Below are positions 41,682-50,343 of a DNA stretch of 64,000 nucleotides, piece after piece (position 1 is the stretch's first letter; every line of letters starts with the position of its first letter). The notes below the pieces were generated by a model. The model was not told where the DNA came from and ran no database searches. It worked only from the letters and a program-made list of their open reading frames with translations. The stretch spans positions 124,001-188,000 of the forward strand of contig NZ_PENI01000007.1 in assembly GCF_003688995.1 (NCBI RefSeq). The letters are read 5' to 3'. The position numbers and the translations under genes are program-made. This stretch comes from Streptomyces shenzhenensis (GTDB lineage: Bacteria; Actinomycetota; Actinomycetes; Streptomycetales; Streptomycetaceae).

Positions 41682-42538
41682 GCACCGCCACCGTGGCCCC
41701 GCCCGCCTGGGCCCTGAAGGTAGAGGGGCTGGGCCGGATCTACGGCGACCCGTCCCCCGAGTCCGTCCCCGGCACCGGTCCGGAGTCCGGCACCGTGATC
41801 TCACCCGCCACCGGAGCGGTGGTCGCCGCCTGGGACGTCGGTTTCGAGGTCGCGCCCGGCGAGGCACTCGGCATCATCGGGGAGTCCGGCTCCGGCAAGT
41901 CCACCGTGATGCGGTGCATCGCCGGCGACGAGGACGCCACCACCGGCACCATCAACCTGCGGGGCGTCGGCGACGGCACCGTCGACGTCCGCACGCTCGA
42001 TCCGTCCGCCCGGCGGGGGCTCCGGCTGCACCAGCTCTCCGCCGTCTATCAGGACCCCGCCGCGGGACTCAATCTGGACGTCACCGCGGGCGGCAACATC
42101 GCGGACCCGCTGACCGCGGTCGGCTGGCGCCACTACGGCCGGATCCGGGAACGCGCCGCCTCGCTGCTGCGCCGCGTCGAGGTGCCGCTGGACCGCATGG
42201 ACGACCTGGTGCGCACGTTCTCCGGCGGGATGCGGCAGCGGGTGCAGATCGCCAAGGCGCTCGCCAACGACCCGCCGGTGCTGCTCCTTGACGAGCCGAC
42301 CACGGGGCTCGACGCCTCCGTCGCCGCGGGCGTGCTCGATCTGCTGCGGGAGCTGCTGGAGGAGACCGGGGTGGCCGCCGTGGTCGTCTCGCACGACTTC
42401 GCCGTGATCGACCTGCTCACCCGCCGGGTCCTGGTGATGCAGCACGGCCGGGTCGTGGAGTCGGGGCTGACCGACCAGCTCCTGGAGGACCCCCAGCACC
42501 CCTACAGCCAGCAGCTCGTCGCGGCGGCCCGAGGATGA
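41678..42538 (+). CDS. phnK: C-P lyase ABC-type protein PhnK
   Basis: A 286-residue ABC ATPase without membrane partner that docks on the lyase core. Walker A is IGESGSGKSTVMRC (about residue 66), the signature is FSGGMRQRVQIAKAL and Walker B is VLLLDEPTTGLD. It has the HDFAVIDLL H-loop and a C-terminal QHPYSQQLV. A linker at about 24-45 is longer than in E. coli PhnK. Confidence 0.93.
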   Translation: MSTATVAPPAWALKVEGLGRIYGDPSPESVPGTGPESGTVISPATGAVVAAWDVGFEVAPGEALGIIGESGSGKSTVMRCIAGDEDATTGTINLRGVGDGTVDVRTLDPSARRGLRLHQLSAVYQDPAAGLNLDVTAGGNIADPLTAVGWRHYGRIRERAASLLRRVEVPLDRMDDLVRTFSGGMRQRVQIAKALANDPPVLLLDEPTTGLDASVAAGVLDLLRELLEETGVAAVVVSHDFAVIDLLTRRVLVMQHGRVVESGLTDQLLEDPQHPYSQQLVAAARG

Positions 42539-43344
42539 GGACGATGACCACACTCCAGCCGAGCGCACCGCCGGCCGACCTGCCCGCCGGGAGCGTGCTG
42601 TCGGTGCGCGGCCTGCGCAAGGACTTCACCCTGCACACCATCGACGGCCGGGTCGTGGAGGCGTTGCACGGCGTCGACCTCGACGTGGCACCGGGCGAGC
42701 ACGTCGCGCTGGCCGGCACCTCGGGGGCCGGCAAGTCCACCCTGCTGCGCTGCGTGTACCGCACCTATCTGGCGGGCGGCGGGCACATCTGGTTCCGTAC
42801 CGCGGCGGGCGACCTGGTGGACGTGGCCGCGCTGCCGGACGCCACGGTGGCCGATCTGCGCGGCCACGAGATCGGCTATGTCTCCCAGTTCCTCAAGGCC
42901 CAGCCGCGCCGGTCGGTGCTGACCACCGTGGCCTCGGCGGGCACCGCGCGCGGGATGGCGCGGGACGCGGCCCGGGAGGCGGCCGCCGCCGCGCTGCGGC
43001 AGGTGGGCATCGCCGAGCACCTGTGGGACATGCACGCCACCGTGCTCTCCGGTGGCCAGAAGCAGCGGGTCAACATCGCCGCGGGCACCATCGCACCGCC
43101 CCGGCTGCTGCTGCTCGACGAGCCGGTCTCCGCCCTCGACCCGGCCAACCGGTCCGCCGTGCTTGACCTGATCGCCCGGCTGGAGCGGACCGGCACCGCG
43201 GTCCTGTCCGTCTTCCACGATCTCGACGCCATCGAACGCCTGGCCACGCGCGTGGTGGTGCTCGGTGGCGGCCGGGTGCTGGCCTCCGGCCCGCCCGAGC
43301 AGATTCTGCGTGACTCTTCCCTGCCGCTGGAGGTGGCCCGATGA
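42535..43344 (+). CDS. phnL: C-P lyase ABC-type protein PhnL
   Basis: A 269-residue ABC ATPase. The start region LRKDFTLHTIDGRVVEALHGVDLDV is typical of PhnL. Walker A is LAGTSGAGKSTLLRC (about residue 61), the signature is LSGGQKQRVNIAAG and Walker B is LLLLDEPVSALDP. It works with PhnK and PhnI in phosphonate activation. The ATG at 42535 overlaps phnK; a second ATG is 9 bp later. Confidence 0.93.
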   Translation: MRTMTTLQPSAPPADLPAGSVLSVRGLRKDFTLHTIDGRVVEALHGVDLDVAPGEHVALAGTSGAGKSTLLRCVYRTYLAGGGHIWFRTAAGDLVDVAALPDATVADLRGHEIGYVSQFLKAQPRRSVLTTVASAGTARGMARDAAREAAAAALRQVGIAEHLWDMHATVLSGGQKQRVNIAAGTIAPPRLLLLDEPVSALDPANRSAVLDLIARLERTGTAVLSVFHDLDAIERLATRVVVLGGGRVLASGPPEQILRDSSLPLEVAR

Positions 43345-44561
43345 GCCGTTACGTCTTCGCCCACGCCCGAGCCGTCCTGCCGGACACCGTCGTGGACGAC
43401 GCCCTCGTCGTCGTCGAGGACGGGCTGATCACCGAGGTCGGTCCGGCCGTCCCGGGCGCGGTGCCGGCCGAGGCCAGGGACCTGCGCGGGGCGCTGCTGA
43501 TGCCGGGGATCGTGGACACCCACAGCGACGCCCTGGAGAAGGAGCAGCGTCCGCGGCCCACCGTGGAGTTCCCGCCCGACTTCGCCGTGGTCAGCTTCGA
43601 GGGCCGGGTCCGGGCGGCGGGCGTCACGACCATGCACCACGCCGTCAGCTATCAGACCCACGTCCTCAAGGACCGTACGATCGAACGGTCCCTGGCCCTC
43701 AGCCGCGCCGTGCAGGAGCGGGCCGCCGGCGGTCTCGGCCTGGTCGACCACCGGCTGCTGCACCGCCTGGACGCGCGCGACCCCGACGCCCTCGACGTGC
43801 TCCGGCGGGCCCTGGCCGAGCTGTCGGACACCGGGGTCCGGCCGCTGGTGTCGTACGAGGACCACACGCCCGGCCAGGGGCAGTACCGGGACCTGGAGTC
43901 CTACCGCCGGACGATCCAGACCCAGGAGCGGATCAGCGCCGCCGAGGCGGAGGCGTACATCGAGCAGCGGATCGCCGCGCGGGCCGACGGCATCCGGCAG
44001 CGGGCGCTGTCCCTCGCCTATCTCAGCGAGCAGGCGGGCGCCGGCCGCATCCGGCTGCTCGCCCATGACGTGGAGAGCGTCGAGGAGATCGCCCAGGTGC
44101 GGGCGGCCGGGGCCGCCGTCGCCGAGTTCCCCACCACCGTGGCCGCCGCCCGGGCGGCCAGGGACGCGGGGATGCCGGTGGTCGCCGGTGCGCCGAACGT
44201 GCTGCGCGGCGGTTCGCACAGCGGCAACGTGAGCGCCACCGAGCTGATCGCGGCGGGTCTCGTCGACAACCTGTCCAGCGACTACATGCCGACCACGCTG
44301 CTCGCCGCCGCGCTGTGGCTGGCGCGGCACGGGGTGGTGCCGCTGCACCGGGCGGTGGCCCTGGTCACGTCGGGTGCCGCCGGGACCGCGGGGCTGCCGG
44401 ACCGGGGTGCCCTGGTGCCGGGGCTGCGGGCCGACCTGACCGTCGTCACGGCGGACGGCGGCCAGCAGACCGTGCGCATGGCCCTGCTCGCCGAGGAGTC
44501 CGCGGACGGCGCGGACGCGCCGGTGTCCGTGGCCCGGCTCCTCGGCGCCGCGGCCCGCTGA
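43341..44561 (+). CDS. phnM: Alpha-D-ribose 1-methylphosphonate 5-triphosphate diphosphatase PhnM
   Basis: A 406-residue amidohydrolase-superfamily enzyme that removes diphosphate from the phosphonate-ribose triphosphate. The metal ligands are in MPGIVDTHSDALEKE (about residue 59-68), VSYEDHTPGQGQY, LLAHDVESVEE and GGSHSGNVSA. The DNLSSDYMPTTLL block near the end is also characteristic. It overlaps phnL by ATGA and ends the overlapped run of lyase genes. Confidence 0.94.
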   Translation: MSRYVFAHARAVLPDTVVDDALVVVEDGLITEVGPAVPGAVPAEARDLRGALLMPGIVDTHSDALEKEQRPRPTVEFPPDFAVVSFEGRVRAAGVTTMHHAVSYQTHVLKDRTIERSLALSRAVQERAAGGLGLVDHRLLHRLDARDPDALDVLRRALAELSDTGVRPLVSYEDHTPGQGQYRDLESYRRTIQTQERISAAEAEAYIEQRIAARADGIRQRALSLAYLSEQAGAGRIRLLAHDVESVEEIAQVRAAGAAVAEFPTTVAAARAARDAGMPVVAGAPNVLRGGSHSGNVSATELIAAGLVDNLSSDYMPTTLLAAALWLARHGVVPLHRAVALVTSGAAGTAGLPDRGALVPGLRADLTVVTADGGQQTVRMALLAEESADGADAPVSVARLLGAAAR

Positions 44562-44581
44562 GCCCCGTCCCCCGTCACCCG

Positions 44582-44603
44582 CGGCGGCCGGTCCCGGCCG
44601 CCG
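44582..44603 (+). terminator. Short hairpin between phnM and the next gene
   Basis: CGGCGGCC-GGTCCC-GGCCGCCG, an 8-bp perfect stem. It may act as a weak terminator or mark the processing site between phnM and the phosphatase gene. Confidence 0.5.
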
Positions 44604-44627
44604 TCCGACACAGAACAGGACCGTTGT

Positions 44628-45452
44628 ATGAATCCGACACCCGGCTCCCCCGACGCGGCGCTCACCGCGGCCGCCGAAGCCGCGCGCACCGCCTATGCCA
44701 GGGCGCGCGCCGCCCATGACCGTGCCACGCTGGCCGAGGCCGTCGCCGAGGGTGCGGACGGCACCCCGACGATGCGCATCGACCGCATCGTGGAGGACGC
44801 CGTGCTGCGCGCGCTGGAGCCCCACCACGTCAACATCCTCTCCGAGGAGAGCGGTTGGATCGACAAGGGCAGTGAGGTCTCCCTGGTCATCGACCCGCTG
44901 GACGGCTCGGCGAACGGCGCGGCGGGGGTTCCGCTGACGGCGTTCGCGGGGGCCGTCGCGATCGCGGGCGAGTTCACCGAGGCGTACACGGTCTGGCTGG
45001 ACACCGGCCGGTCCTGGTGGGCCCATCGTGAGGTGCCGACGCCGTACCGCACCTCGGGCCGCACGGAGCTGGCCGGTGCGGCGCTGTCGCTGCTGCGTCC
45101 GCACACCTCCGTGCCTGGCCCGGCCGCGGCCTGGTGGGCGGCGGCCTCGCGCGCCGCCCGGGTACGCATCCTGTCCACCACATGTCTGGAGGCGGCGCTG
45201 GTGGCGGAGGGCGCCATCGACGCCTTCGCGGACGCCTGTTCGGACACGCACCGGCTCGTCGACCTGGCCGCCGCGGCGGTGATGGTCACCCGGGCGGGTG
45301 GCGCGGTGCTGGACGTGCGGGGCAGACCGCTGGAGTTCGACACCGATCTGACCCGGCGCTGGTCCGGTGTGGTGGCGGCGACCCCGCAGCTGGGCCGGGA
45401 ACTGGCGGAGACCCTCCGCACGGCGGCGGACACGGCGACGGCCGGCTCCTGA
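44628..45452 (+). CDS. Inositol monophosphatase family phosphatase at the end of the phn operon
   Basis: A 274-residue Mg-dependent phosphatase of the IMPase/FBPase superfamily. The metal site is formed by NILSEESGW (about residue 70) and DPLDGSANGAAGVPL (about 88-102), with a variant of the usual DPIDGTxNF; the late motif is DTHRLVDLAAAAVMVTRAGG. AGGA precedes the ATG. It is 66 bp after phnM on the same strand. E. coli finishes the pathway with PhnP and PhnN, which are not seen here, so this phosphatase could process a ribose phosphate product. That is an inference. Confidence 0.85.
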   Translation: MNPTPGSPDAALTAAAEAARTAYARARAAHDRATLAEAVAEGADGTPTMRIDRIVEDAVLRALEPHHVNILSEESGWIDKGSEVSLVIDPLDGSANGAAGVPLTAFAGAVAIAGEFTEAYTVWLDTGRSWWAHREVPTPYRTSGRTELAGAALSLLRPHTSVPGPAAAWWAAASRAARVRILSTTCLEAALVAEGAIDAFADACSDTHRLVDLAAAAVMVTRAGGAVLDVRGRPLEFDTDLTRRWSGVVAATPQLGRELAETLRTAADTATAGS

Positions 45453-45489
45453 CCCATCGCCGCCACGGCGGACGGCGTTCCCTCGCCAC

Positions 45490-45539
45490 GGCCGGCGGCC
45501 GGGACGGCGTGATCACCGGCATCGGCCTCGCCGCCGGCC
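45490..45539. terminator. Candidate terminator between convergent genes
   Basis: GGCCGGCGGC and GCCGCCGGCC form a 10-bp stem enclosing 30 nt, between the phosphatase and SRPBCC genes. Confidence 0.5.
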
Positions 45540-45546
45540 CGGCCCG

Positions 45547-45963
45547 TCACCCGGCGGAGCCCTCCAGCACCTCCTTGAGCCGGGCCAGGTCGGCGGCGAC
45601 CATGTCGGCGTCCCGCTGGAACTCGGCGTCGGCCGTCCCCGGCCTGCGGCGCAGGGTGAACACCACCTCGCTGCCCGCGCCGTCGGCGATCACGCGGAGC
45701 GGGTTGTGCACGGTCTCGCCCGAGGGCAGCGTGACGTCGTGGTCGAGGACGCCCAGGTCGTTCGCGGGCACGAACGCCACCACGACGCGCCCCATCGGTG
45801 CGGACTGCGCGACCCACTGGCCGTCGATCCGCTCGATGGAGCCGCCCAGCCCGAGCGCCCACGCCGGCAGGTTGGCCGGGTCGGACGCATAGGCGTAGAC
45901 GTCCGCCACGGAACGGTCGACATACGTGCTGAGGTGGCGGGATTCCTTGCGGGTGTTCTCCAT
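45547..45963 (-). CDS. SRPBCC (START-like) family protein
   Basis: A 138-residue single-domain helix-grip protein. STYVDRSVADVYAYASDPANLPAWALG at residues 12-38 is the typical opening of polyketide-cyclase/dehydrase-type SRPBCC proteins, which bind hydrophobic ligands. The ending AADLARLKEVLEG fits the long C-terminal helix. It is 96 bp downstream of the MFS gene on the same strand and could belong to the biosynthetic operon, but the gap leaves this open. Confidence 0.82.
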   Translation of the reverse strand: MENTRKESRHLSTYVDRSVADVYAYASDPANLPAWALGLGGSIERIDGQWVAQSAPMGRVVVAFVPANDLGVLDHDVTLPSGETVHNPLRVIADGAGSEVVFTLRRRPGTADAEFQRDADMVAADLARLKEVLEGSAG

Positions 45964-46059
45964 GGCGGCGACCCTAGTCGACCGCCGGGGCCGTTCTCTT
46001 GAACGAATCGGACACCGCCGGGCCGCAGCGCTGTCGTGTCCCGGGTCCCCGCCCGGCGG

Positions 46060-47277
46060 TCATTCGGCGGCCGCCGGGACGAGGGAGCCCCAGCGGATCC
46101 GGGTCGCCGACAGGCAGACGATCAGCGCCGAGACCGCCACCGCGGCCATGCCCGGGACCAGGCCGGCCGCGCCCGCGATGAAGCCGATCAGGGCCGGCCC
46201 GACCAGCAGCCCGGTGGTGCCCATCGCGGCCACCAGCGCCAGGGCGTCGGACCCCTTCGCCGCCGCGGCCACGTACACGCACGGTGTGACGGCCGCCGCG
46301 CCGAGGCCCACGCAGGCGAAGCCGGCCAGCGTGGGTACCACCCCGCCGGCCAGGAGGGCGAGCGCGAGGCCGATGCCGGCCACCGCGCTGCCGACGCGTA
46401 CGACACGTCCGTCGCCCCAGCGGGTGCGCCAGCGGTCGGCGAAGACCCGGGCCACCAGCATCATCACCGAGACGACGGCGATGCCCATCGGCGCCACCGC
46501 CTCCGACGCCTTGGCGACGTCCTTCATGTACAGCGCGGACCAGTCGTTCATGGCGCCCTCGGTCACGGTGCCGAACGCCATGGCGCACCCCATCCACAGC
46601 GTCATGCGCGACGGCACGGTCAGCGCCGAGCGGCGCTTCTCCGCCTCCTCGGGCGGCTGCGCACCGGTGTCCTGCTCCGCCGCCGCCTGAGCGGGCTGCG
46701 GACCCGCGTCGGTGAGCAGCCCCGGCCGGGCGTAGGCCAGCAGCAGCATCAGCAGGACGACGGCCGCGGCGAAGTGCGCCGTCATCGCCGACGTCACCAG
46801 GTTCACCCCGGAGGCCAGCAGCGCGGCGCCGAGCAGCCCGGCGCTGAACGTGGCGTGCAGCTGGGACATGGCGGTGCGGCGGAACCTCGTCTCCAGTTCG
46901 GCGCCCTGCGCGTTCATGGCGACGTTCAGCGCGCCGACGCCGACCCCGTCACAGCAGATGATCAGCAGGGCGACCGGGTAGTCCGGCGCCACGGACAGGA
47001 GCACCAGCAAGGCCGCGAGGACGAGGGCAGAGACGAGGGCGAGCCACCGGGAGCCGAAGCGCCGCATGAGGAACGCGACCAGCGGAAAGGAGGCCGCGGC
47101 CCCGGCACCGCAGGCCATCAGGAGCAGCCCCAGTTCCGTCTCGGACAGCCCGAGTTCCGTCTTGAGCGTGGGCAGCCGCGAGGCCCAGGTGGCGTACTGG
47201 AATCCGAGGAAGCAGAACAGGGCGGCGATGGCCCACTTGGCGCGGCGCGACTCGTCATGGACGCGGAACCCGTTCAT
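46060..47277 (-). CDS. MFS transporter (YbjJ-like), last gene of the PhyH-decarboxylase operon
   Basis: A 405-residue, 12-segment major facilitator. FLGFQYATWASRLPTLKTELGLSETELG at the start and FLMRRFGSRWLALVSALVLA after segment 2 resemble the YbjJ/FucP-like branch. A charged loop of about 35 residues separates the halves near residue 195-225. The start codon shares one base with the acetyltransferase stop (TGATG). As the last gene of a tightly coupled operon it is the likely exporter of its product. Confidence 0.87.
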   Translation of the reverse strand: MNGFRVHDESRRAKWAIAALFCFLGFQYATWASRLPTLKTELGLSETELGLLLMACGAGAAASFPLVAFLMRRFGSRWLALVSALVLAALLVLLSVAPDYPVALLIICCDGVGVGALNVAMNAQGAELETRFRRTAMSQLHATFSAGLLGAALLASGVNLVTSAMTAHFAAAVVLLMLLLAYARPGLLTDAGPQPAQAAAEQDTGAQPPEEAEKRRSALTVPSRMTLWMGCAMAFGTVTEGAMNDWSALYMKDVAKASEAVAPMGIAVVSVMMLVARVFADRWRTRWGDGRVVRVGSAVAGIGLALALLAGGVVPTLAGFACVGLGAAAVTPCVYVAAAAKGSDALALVAAMGTTGLLVGPALIGFIAGAAGLVPGMAAVAVSALIVCLSATRIRWGSLVPAAAE

Positions 47278-47807
47278 CAACCCGCTTCCTCCTCTTCGAG
47301 GGGCCGGCGCGCGGGCACCCCTGTCGACATGTAGACGGCGCTCCCGCCGTAGCCGGGCGGGACATGGACGCCGGGATGCGTGCGGTAGCCCTGGGCCTGC
47401 CAGAAGCTCTCCATTCCGTCGATCGCGACGAGGGAGATCCGCTCGTACCTCCGGGCGGCGGCGACGGCCGTGAGATGGCGCAGGAGCCGGCGTCCCAGTC
47501 CCCTGCCGCGCAGCGGTTCGGCGACGACGAGGTCGTGCAGATGGAGGTTGCGCGAGTGGTGGGTCAGCTCCTCCGGCCGGGTCAGGTCCGGGTAGCGGAA
47601 CATCGGGTAGGGCAGGGCGAGCACATAGCCCGCGAGCCGGCCGTCCAGGTGGAGGACGAAGCAGGTGCCGGGCGAGGCCCGCCCCCGGGACTCCAGCGCG
47701 GCCTGGCCCTCGGTGAGCGAACTGCCCGCGTAGGTGTCGGCCTCCAGGGCGGCGACGTGCGGCCAGTCGGCGTCGGCGATGGCACGGATGCGCAGCGGCT
47801 GGCCCAT
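47277..47807 (-). CDS. GNAT family N-acetyltransferase
   Basis: A 176-residue acetyl-CoA-dependent transferase. The CoA loop is DLVVAEPLRGRGLGRRLLRHL at about residues 97-117 (R/QxxGxG/A). ALEADTYAGSSLTEGQ in the N-terminal part and the ending VYMSTG are typical of small-molecule GNATs. It follows the decarboxylase by a 1-bp overlap (TGATG). It may acylate the amine made by the decarboxylase. Confidence 0.88.
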   Translation of the reverse strand: MGQPLRIRAIADADWPHVAALEADTYAGSSLTEGQAALESRGRASPGTCFVLHLDGRLAGYVLALPYPMFRYPDLTRPEELTHHSRNLHLHDLVVAEPLRGRGLGRRLLRHLTAVAAARRYERISLVAIDGMESFWQAQGYRTHPGVHVPPGYGGSAVYMSTGVPARRPLEEEEAG

Positions 47808-49015
47808 CAGCGCGTCCCCTCCACGGTTCTGACGGGACCGGTGTGTCCGTCGCGTGTGCAGCTGTAGGGCAGCGGGCGGAAGCCGTTGAATCCCAGGGTG
47901 GTGTAGCTGGTGGCGTAGGCGCCGGCGGACAGGATCCAGACGGGGTCGCCCGAGGCGACGGCGGCCGGCACACGTGTCCCGGGCCCGGCCCCGTAGGCGT
48001 CGTCGCTGTCGCAGGTGGGTCCCGCGATCACCGCCGGCACGCTGTCCCCGGACCGGTGGCCCGGGAAGACGAGCCGGTAGCGGAGCTGGTCCAGTTCGTA
48101 GAGCCCGTTGAACTTGCCGCAGCTCAGATACAGCCAGTGTGCCCGGTCCCCGCCGGGCTGCTCGCGCGTGGTGAGCCGGTACACGTGCGCGCGGACGGCG
48201 CCGTGGTCGGCCACCAGATGGCGGCCCGGCTCCACGACGAAGTCGAGGGGTGCGGGGCTGATGTGCCGCAGCTGCTCCATGCCGTCGCGGATGACGGCGA
48301 ACATCTTGTCCAGCGGCGGGTCGAGCGGGCGGCCCTGCCGGTCGAGATAGCCGAGGGCGGGCAGGCCGCCGCCGAGGTTGACGTGGTCGAGCCGGATGCC
48401 CCGCTCGTCCAGCGCGGCGATCGTGTCGCCGAGCGCGTCGCACGCCTGCCGCCAGGCGTCCGCGGTCAGCTGCTGCGAGCCGACGTGCACCGACAGTCCC
48501 GCCGGGGTCAGGCCGGCCGCCGCTGCCGCGGCCAGCACCCGCACCGCGTCGTCCCGGGTGCAGCCGAACTTGCGGCTCAGGCCCCACAGAGCGCCTTCGC
48601 CGCTGGTGGCGAGCCGGCAGAACACCCGGGCGCCCGGGGCGTGGGCGGCGATCGCCGCGACGTCCTGCACGCTGTCGGTAGCGAAGGTGCGGATCCCGAG
48701 CCGGTGTGCCTCGGCGATGTCCGCGTCGGACTTCACGGTGTTTCCGTAGTGGATCCGGTCGGCGGGCACCCCGGTGCGCAGGGCCTGGGCGATCTCGGCC
48801 GGGCTCGCCGCGTCGAAGCCGGCGCCCTGCTCCGCGAGGCAGCTCAGCACCTCGTCGACGGGGCATGCCTTCAGCGCGAAGCGCACGGCGGTCTGCGGCA
48901 GTTCACGCAGCAGCTGCGCGTACCGGCCCTCGATCCCGGTGAGGTCGAAGACGATGCGGTCCGAGGTGGCGGCGGCGAGGGCGGCCGACAGCCGCGCGGG
49001 CAGGTCCACGCTCAC
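47807..49015 (-). CDS. Type III PLP-dependent decarboxylase (ornithine/DAP decarboxylase fold)
   Basis: A 402-residue alanine-racemase-fold enzyme. The PLP Lys is in VRFALKACPVDEVL (about residue 46). SVHVGSQQ, NLGGGLP, VVEPGRHLVADHG and the catalytic CDSDD near residue 350 are conserved. Family members decarboxylate ornithine, lysine, arginine, diaminopimelate, or carrier-bound glutamate (BtrK). The substrate loop does not identify which. It overlaps both neighbours (GTGA and TGATG). The product would be an amine or amino-acid building block. Confidence 0.9.
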   Translation of the reverse strand: MSVDLPARLSAALAAATSDRIVFDLTGIEGRYAQLLRELPQTAVRFALKACPVDEVLSCLAEQGAGFDAASPAEIAQALRTGVPADRIHYGNTVKSDADIAEAHRLGIRTFATDSVQDVAAIAAHAPGARVFCRLATSGEGALWGLSRKFGCTRDDAVRVLAAAAAAGLTPAGLSVHVGSQQLTADAWRQACDALGDTIAALDERGIRLDHVNLGGGLPALGYLDRQGRPLDPPLDKMFAVIRDGMEQLRHISPAPLDFVVEPGRHLVADHGAVRAHVYRLTTREQPGGDRAHWLYLSCGKFNGLYELDQLRYRLVFPGHRSGDSVPAVIAGPTCDSDDAYGAGPGTRVPAAVASGDPVWILSAGAYATSYTTLGFNGFRPLPYSCTRDGHTGPVRTVEGTR

Positions 49016-50343
49016 CCGCCCGCGCTCCCGAGCCCCTGGGCCACGGCCGCGTGCACGAGCCGCGCCCAGGCACCGGTCAGCAGGGCGAACTCCTCGATGT
49101 CCCGCTCGGCCTCGTCGAGCAGCTGCTCGCGGCGCGTGGCCAGCAGCTCGGCGAACGCCTCGTAGCGGCCGCCCAGTTTGCGGTACGAGGTGTCGACGCG
49201 GTCCAGCCGCCACACGTTCTCGGAGCGGTCCTGGCCGGTGCTCGCCCGCAGCAGTTCCACGACGGTGTCGGCCCGGACGTGTCCGCGCCGGTCGAGCAGC
49301 GCGTCGCCGGCCGCCGCCATCGCGGCGTACACGTGGTTGAAGTAGAGCATGGACAGCAGGAACTTCACGAACCGCGTCTGGTAGGCGGTGAACCCGGCGT
49401 CGGTGCGCCGTTCCGGGGTGTAGAAGTTCTCGATGGTGCGGTTGTGCAGCACGCCGGGGAGCGCGGCGTCGTGGACCAGGTGGATGAGGAAGTAGTCGCT
49501 GCCGATGGTGCTGGTCGCCGGGGGCAGCGGTACGCGCTCGTACACCTCGTGGTCGAAGCTGATGTTGCACATGTCCACCCGCATGGGGTCGACGACGGTG
49601 AGCGTCGAGTGGTCCCCGGTGAACCGGGCGGAGCCGGCGCCGGTGAACGACTCCTCGACCAGCTGCCGCTTGTTCTCGTCCGGCCAGTCGACGGGCGCCC
49701 ACAGGCTCACGACGTCGTGGTAGACGCCCGCGTCCAGGCGGGCGATCTCGCCGATGTCCACGGAGAGTTCACCGATGAACGAGGAACCCACCAGGGACAC
49801 GGTCCGGTGGGTGTGGGCCGGGTCGAGGAGTGTTTCGGTCACACCCGCGGACGCCTCGGCGGCGGGCTTGCCCAGTGACCGCAGCTCGTGGTGGATCGGG
49901 AAGACCGGGGCGCCGTCCAGGACTTGATAGGTGCTGTCCGAGTCCCTGCGGTGCACGGACCGGCAGCCGAGCGCGGCGGCGATCAGGAAGGCACGGTTCG
50001 TGCAGGCGCCGTAGGAGACGTCGGCGGGCAGCAGGAGCCGGAGCATCGTGTCGGGTTCGGCGACGCCGGACCGCTGGATCACGCCGCGCAGGAAGTCCCG
50101 CTGCGCCGCCTCGTCGAGGTGGTGCACGCTCACGCCGGGCTCGGCCGGAAGCTCCGCCACGGCGCGGGCGTGCGCCGACCGGGTGGCGTCGTCGCAGGAG
50201 TCGAGGATCAGCAGGCGCACCTCGACGCCGAAGTGGCGGGCCGCGTACGCCGCCTCCGCGCCGACGGCGGCGATGGTGGCGGCGCACGCCCGATTCGTGG
50301 GCAGGGCCAGACAGATCCGGTCGGCGCCGGTCCCGTGGTTCAC
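49012..50343 (-). CDS. Glycosyltransferase-like protein, probably DUF6271
   Basis: A 443-residue protein that I tentatively assign to DUF6271. The first half looks like a GT-A fold: ICLALPTNRACAATIAAVGAE at the start, a strand ending LLILDSCDD, NRAFLIAAALGCRSVHRRDSDS with an Asp-Ser-Asp that could be the metal-binding DxD, and VSLVGSSFIGELSVDIGEIA. The second half is helical (FVKFLLSMLYFNHVYAAM). A sugar or sugar-like transfer is plausible but not shown. The GTG at 50343 overlaps the dioxygenase stop by GTGA; the longer frame lacks support. Confidence 0.72.
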   Translation of the reverse strand: MNHGTGADRICLALPTNRACAATIAAVGAEAAYAARHFGVEVRLLILDSCDDATRSAHARAVAELPAEPGVSVHHLDEAAQRDFLRGVIQRSGVAEPDTMLRLLLPADVSYGACTNRAFLIAAALGCRSVHRRDSDSTYQVLDGAPVFPIHHELRSLGKPAAEASAGVTETLLDPAHTHRTVSLVGSSFIGELSVDIGEIARLDAGVYHDVVSLWAPVDWPDENKRQLVEESFTGAGSARFTGDHSTLTVVDPMRVDMCNISFDHEVYERVPLPPATSTIGSDYFLIHLVHDAALPGVLHNRTIENFYTPERRTDAGFTAYQTRFVKFLLSMLYFNHVYAAMAAAGDALLDRRGHVRADTVVELLRASTGQDRSENVWRLDRVDTSYRKLGGRYEAFAELLATRREQLLDEAERDIEEFALLTGAWARLVHAAVAQGLGSAGG

